A DNA stretch of 5,642 nt from an uncultured Chitinophagaceae bacterium (GTDB lineage: Bacteria > Bacteroidota > Bacteroidia > Chitinophagales > Chitinophagaceae): NCBI GenBank assembly GCA_946885665.1, contig CAMPGT010000254.1, positions 1 to 5,642 of the forward strand, read 5' to 3'. This document shows positions 4,831-5,642 of the stretch, one piece after another. The position numbers were made by a program, and so were the translations under genes. The notes beneath the pieces are model-generated. The model did not search any database and had not been told where the DNA came from. It saw nothing but the letters and a program-made list of their open reading frames with translations. Numbering within the stretch: position 1 is the stretch's first letter; every line of letters starts with the position of its first letter.

Positions 4831-5642
4831 TTGCTATTTCAACAACTCGAGCTCATTGAGCCTATTCTAAAGGCTTTGAGCCAGGAAGGATACACTAATC
4901 CAACCCCTATTCAACAAAAATCCATACCCGTTGTACTTTCAGTCAGAGACCTTCTTGCCTCCGCACAAACAGGAACAGGCAAAACAGCCGCTTTCACCAT
5001 TCCCTTATTGCAGATGATACACGCTTCGGTGAATGATTCACGCGAAAGGGGCATTTCAGCGCTGGTGTTAACCCCAACGCGCGAACTGGCCATCCAGATC
5101 GAGGAAAGCATCCGCGCCTATGGCCGCTTTCTCCATCTCAAACATACCGTAGTATATGGCGGCGTTTCGCAGGTGAACCAGGTAAAGGCTATCCGCTCCG
5201 GCGTAGATATCCTTGTGGCAACGCCCGGCCGCCTGCTCGACCTCCTTTCACAGGGGCTCGTGAACTTCCGCCACCTCAACTTTTTGGTGCTCGACGAAGC
5301 CGACAGGATGCTGGACAATGGCTTCATCCACGACATTAAAAGGATCATCACCAAACTGCCCGCGCGCAAACAAACTTTATTGTTCTCGGCAACGATGCCT
5401 TTGCCCATCAGGCAACTGGCCGACCGCATCATGAACAACCCGGTAAGCGTGGAGGTGACTCCCGTTTCGTCCACGGTCGAAAAGATTCAACAGTCGGTTT
5501 ATCATGTAGACAAAGCCGTTAAACCGCAGTTGCTGGTGAATATTCTGCAAGACCCGAACATCAAAAACATCCTGGTGTTCACGCAAATGAAACACAGCGC
5601 CGACAAGCTTTGCAAGTTCCTGAACAGGTCGGGCATCAGCAG
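4831..5642 (+). CDS. rhlE: RhlE-like DEAD-box ATP-dependent RNA helicase (3' partial)
   Basis: The frame runs open to the right edge, giving 270 complete codons of a protein usually about 380-450 residues long or more. The motifs are in order: Q motif region with Gly20-Tyr21 and PTPIQ (24-28), Walker A AQTGTGKT (45-52), Ia PTRELA (82-87), GG (110-111), Ib TPGR (131-134), DEAD (155-158), SAT (186-188), then the start of the second RecA domain with ILVFTQMK (247-254). These residues bind ATP and RNA and couple hydrolysis to local duplex unwinding, typically in ribosome assembly or mRNA turnover. The DLLASAQTGTGKTAAFTIPLLQ region strongly resembles RhlE rather than CsdA or DbpA, though the subfamily-defining tail is missing. 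The TTG at 4831 is chosen because the family homology begins with LFQQLELIEPILKAL. There is no in-frame ATG between the upstream stop (4738-4740) and that point; an earlier TTG at 4792 would add 13 residues unlike the family. The leader is A-rich with no Shine-Dalgarno. Confidence 0.92.
   Translation, partial: MLFQQLELIEPILKALSQEGYTNPTPIQQKSIPVVLSVRDLLASAQTGTGKTAAFTIPLLQMIHASVNDSRERGISALVLTPTRELAIQIEESIRAYGRFLHLKHTVVYGGVSQVNQVKAIRSGVDILVATPGRLLDLLSQGLVNFRHLNFLVLDEADRMLDNGFIHDIKRIITKLPARKQTLLFSATMPLPIRQLADRIMNNPVSVEVTPVSSTVEKIQQSVYHVDKAVKPQLLVNILQDPNIKNILVFTQMKHSADKLCKFLNRSGIS

Noticed and set aside
5118..5595. Minus-strand frames opposite the helicase gene
   Set aside because: Shadows of the DEAD-box coding sequence, which is unbroken on the plus strand through all expected motifs.

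Overview
The window looks like chromosome from a member of the Bacteroidota, probably a Chitinophagaceae-type soil or freshwater bacterium. The evidence is a C-terminal type IX secretion sorting domain at the left edge, a DUF5060/DUF4038-type glycosidase, A-rich leaders with almost no Shine-Dalgarno signal, and several boxes matching the Bacteroidota -7 consensus TAnnTTTG. The family-level placement is inference.

Left to right: (1) positions 1-380 hold the end of a secreted, T9SS-sorted protein. (2) Positions 451-858 encode a complete UmuD-type S24 self-cleaving peptidase behind a perfect 19-bp palindrome that overlaps a plausible -7 box; no umuC follows. (3) Positions 906-1355 encode an unrecognised four-helix membrane protein with its own promoter-like box. 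(4) Converging on it from the minus strand is a 656-residue secreted glycoside hydrolase-like protein (3322-1352). The two genes share the four bases TTAA as both stop codons, and these sit in the loop of a GC-rich hairpin. (5) Upstream of that, on the same strand, is a front-end-type membrane fatty acid desaturase (4444-3374). (6) An intergenic stretch of about 390 bases separates it from a divergent RhlE-like DEAD-box RNA helicase that starts at a TTG at 4831 and runs off the right edge.

The genes do not form one pathway. They look like unrelated chromosomal units: surface or secreted protein, DNA-damage tolerance, carbohydrate degradation, membrane lipid modification and RNA remodelling. 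A desaturase diverging from a DEAD-box helicase would suit a cold- or growth-related locus, but that is only inference. I see no rRNA, tRNA, CRISPR array, insertion sequence, phage gene or toxin-antitoxin pair, and no convincing undescribed multi-gene system. The points most worth a second look are the orphan umuD with its palindromic operator candidate, the shared-stop hairpin, the glycosidase's C-terminal membrane anchor, and the helicase leader with its hairpin.
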